DNA of 5,825 bases, taken from contig CALCJG010000168.1 of NCBI GenBank assembly GCA_937967705.1, positions 1 through 5,825 of the forward strand, in the 5' to 3' direction. The notes beneath the pieces were generated by a model. It ran no database searches. It saw only the letters and a list, made by a program, of their open reading frames with translations, and was not told the origin of the DNA. Both the position numbers and the translations under genes were made by a program. This document shows, piece by piece, positions 5,780 through 5,825 of the stretch. Positions within the stretch are counted from its first letter, which is position 1. Every line of letters starts with the position of its first letter. Source of the DNA: an uncultured Spirochaetia bacterium. Its GTDB lineage: Bacteria; Spirochaetota; UBA4802; JAGODF01.

Positions 5780-5825
5780 AGATCGGAAGAGCACACGTCT
5801 GAACTCCAGTCACGAGTGGATATCT
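5780..5825 (+). other. Illumina TruSeq adapter and index (artefact)
   Basis: From 5780 the bases read AGATCGGAAGAGCACACG and continue exactly along the TruSeq read-1 adapter to ...CCAGTCAC (ending 5813). Then comes GAGTGGAT (5814-5821), which I recall as TruSeq index 23, and ATCT, the start of the flow-cell segment. The first A may be genomic or from A-tailing. In the PBP frame it yields the familiar contaminant ending 'EIGRAHV' and a false stop at 5800-5802. Nothing here is biological. Confidence 0.98.

Noticed and set aside
3835..5796. A 653-codon antisense open frame across the PBP gene.
   Set aside because: It begins inside the Illumina adapter (its first residues, MCSSDL, are the usual adapter translation), has no ribosome site, and is a low-complexity Gly/Pro/Ala product of GC-rich codons opposite a clear PBP.
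5800..5802. TGA as the true stop codon of the PBP gene.
   Set aside because: It lies within adapter sequence. The real end of the protein is not in this window.

Overview
The window is bacterial. It has Shine-Dalgarno-led genes, a sigma70-type promoter, factor-independent terminators and two peptidoglycan genes. Coding sequence is GC-rich and the first ~390 bases are strongly AT-rich. No marker gene fixes the taxon. The hairpin-rich intergenic repeats remind me of termite-gut treponeme-like spirochaetes, but this is a low-confidence impression from memory. The window is the end of a draft contig: the last 46 bases (5780-5825) are Illumina TruSeq adapter plus index, not genomic DNA.

Layout. 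1-396 is AT-rich and holds no gene I can support. 402-682 is a composite repeat (copy A) made of several hairpin modules. 720-796 is an array of seven 11-bp units. 797-1011 is a leader region with a strong ribosome site in front of a two-codon ORF (ATG-GGA-TAG). 1012-1632 encodes an orphan 206-aa protein with a helical N-terminal domain, a Pro-rich linker and a fibronectin-III-like C-terminal domain, closed by a textbook terminator. 1700-1922 is copy B of the composite repeat; it shares a 99-bp perfect match with copy A but lacks a 55-bp module. Next come mltG (2072-3004) with its terminator, a monocistronic secreted Lys-rich HEAT-like protein (3170-3979) under a good sigma70 promoter, another hairpin, and a 3'-truncated penicillin-binding protein (4117 to about 5779).

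Functional reading. MltG cuts nascent glycan strands in the membrane, and the PBP cross-links stem peptides. The most interesting point is that the PBP looks like a class A enzyme whose glycosyltransferase (GT51) domain is still recognisable in outline but has lost its catalytic motifs. The transpeptidase triad (SxxK, SxN, KSG) is intact. It would therefore be a transpeptidase on a dead class A scaffold, needing glycan strands from another polymerase. The second point of interest is the pair of modular repeats flanking the orphan gene and its tandem-repeat leader.
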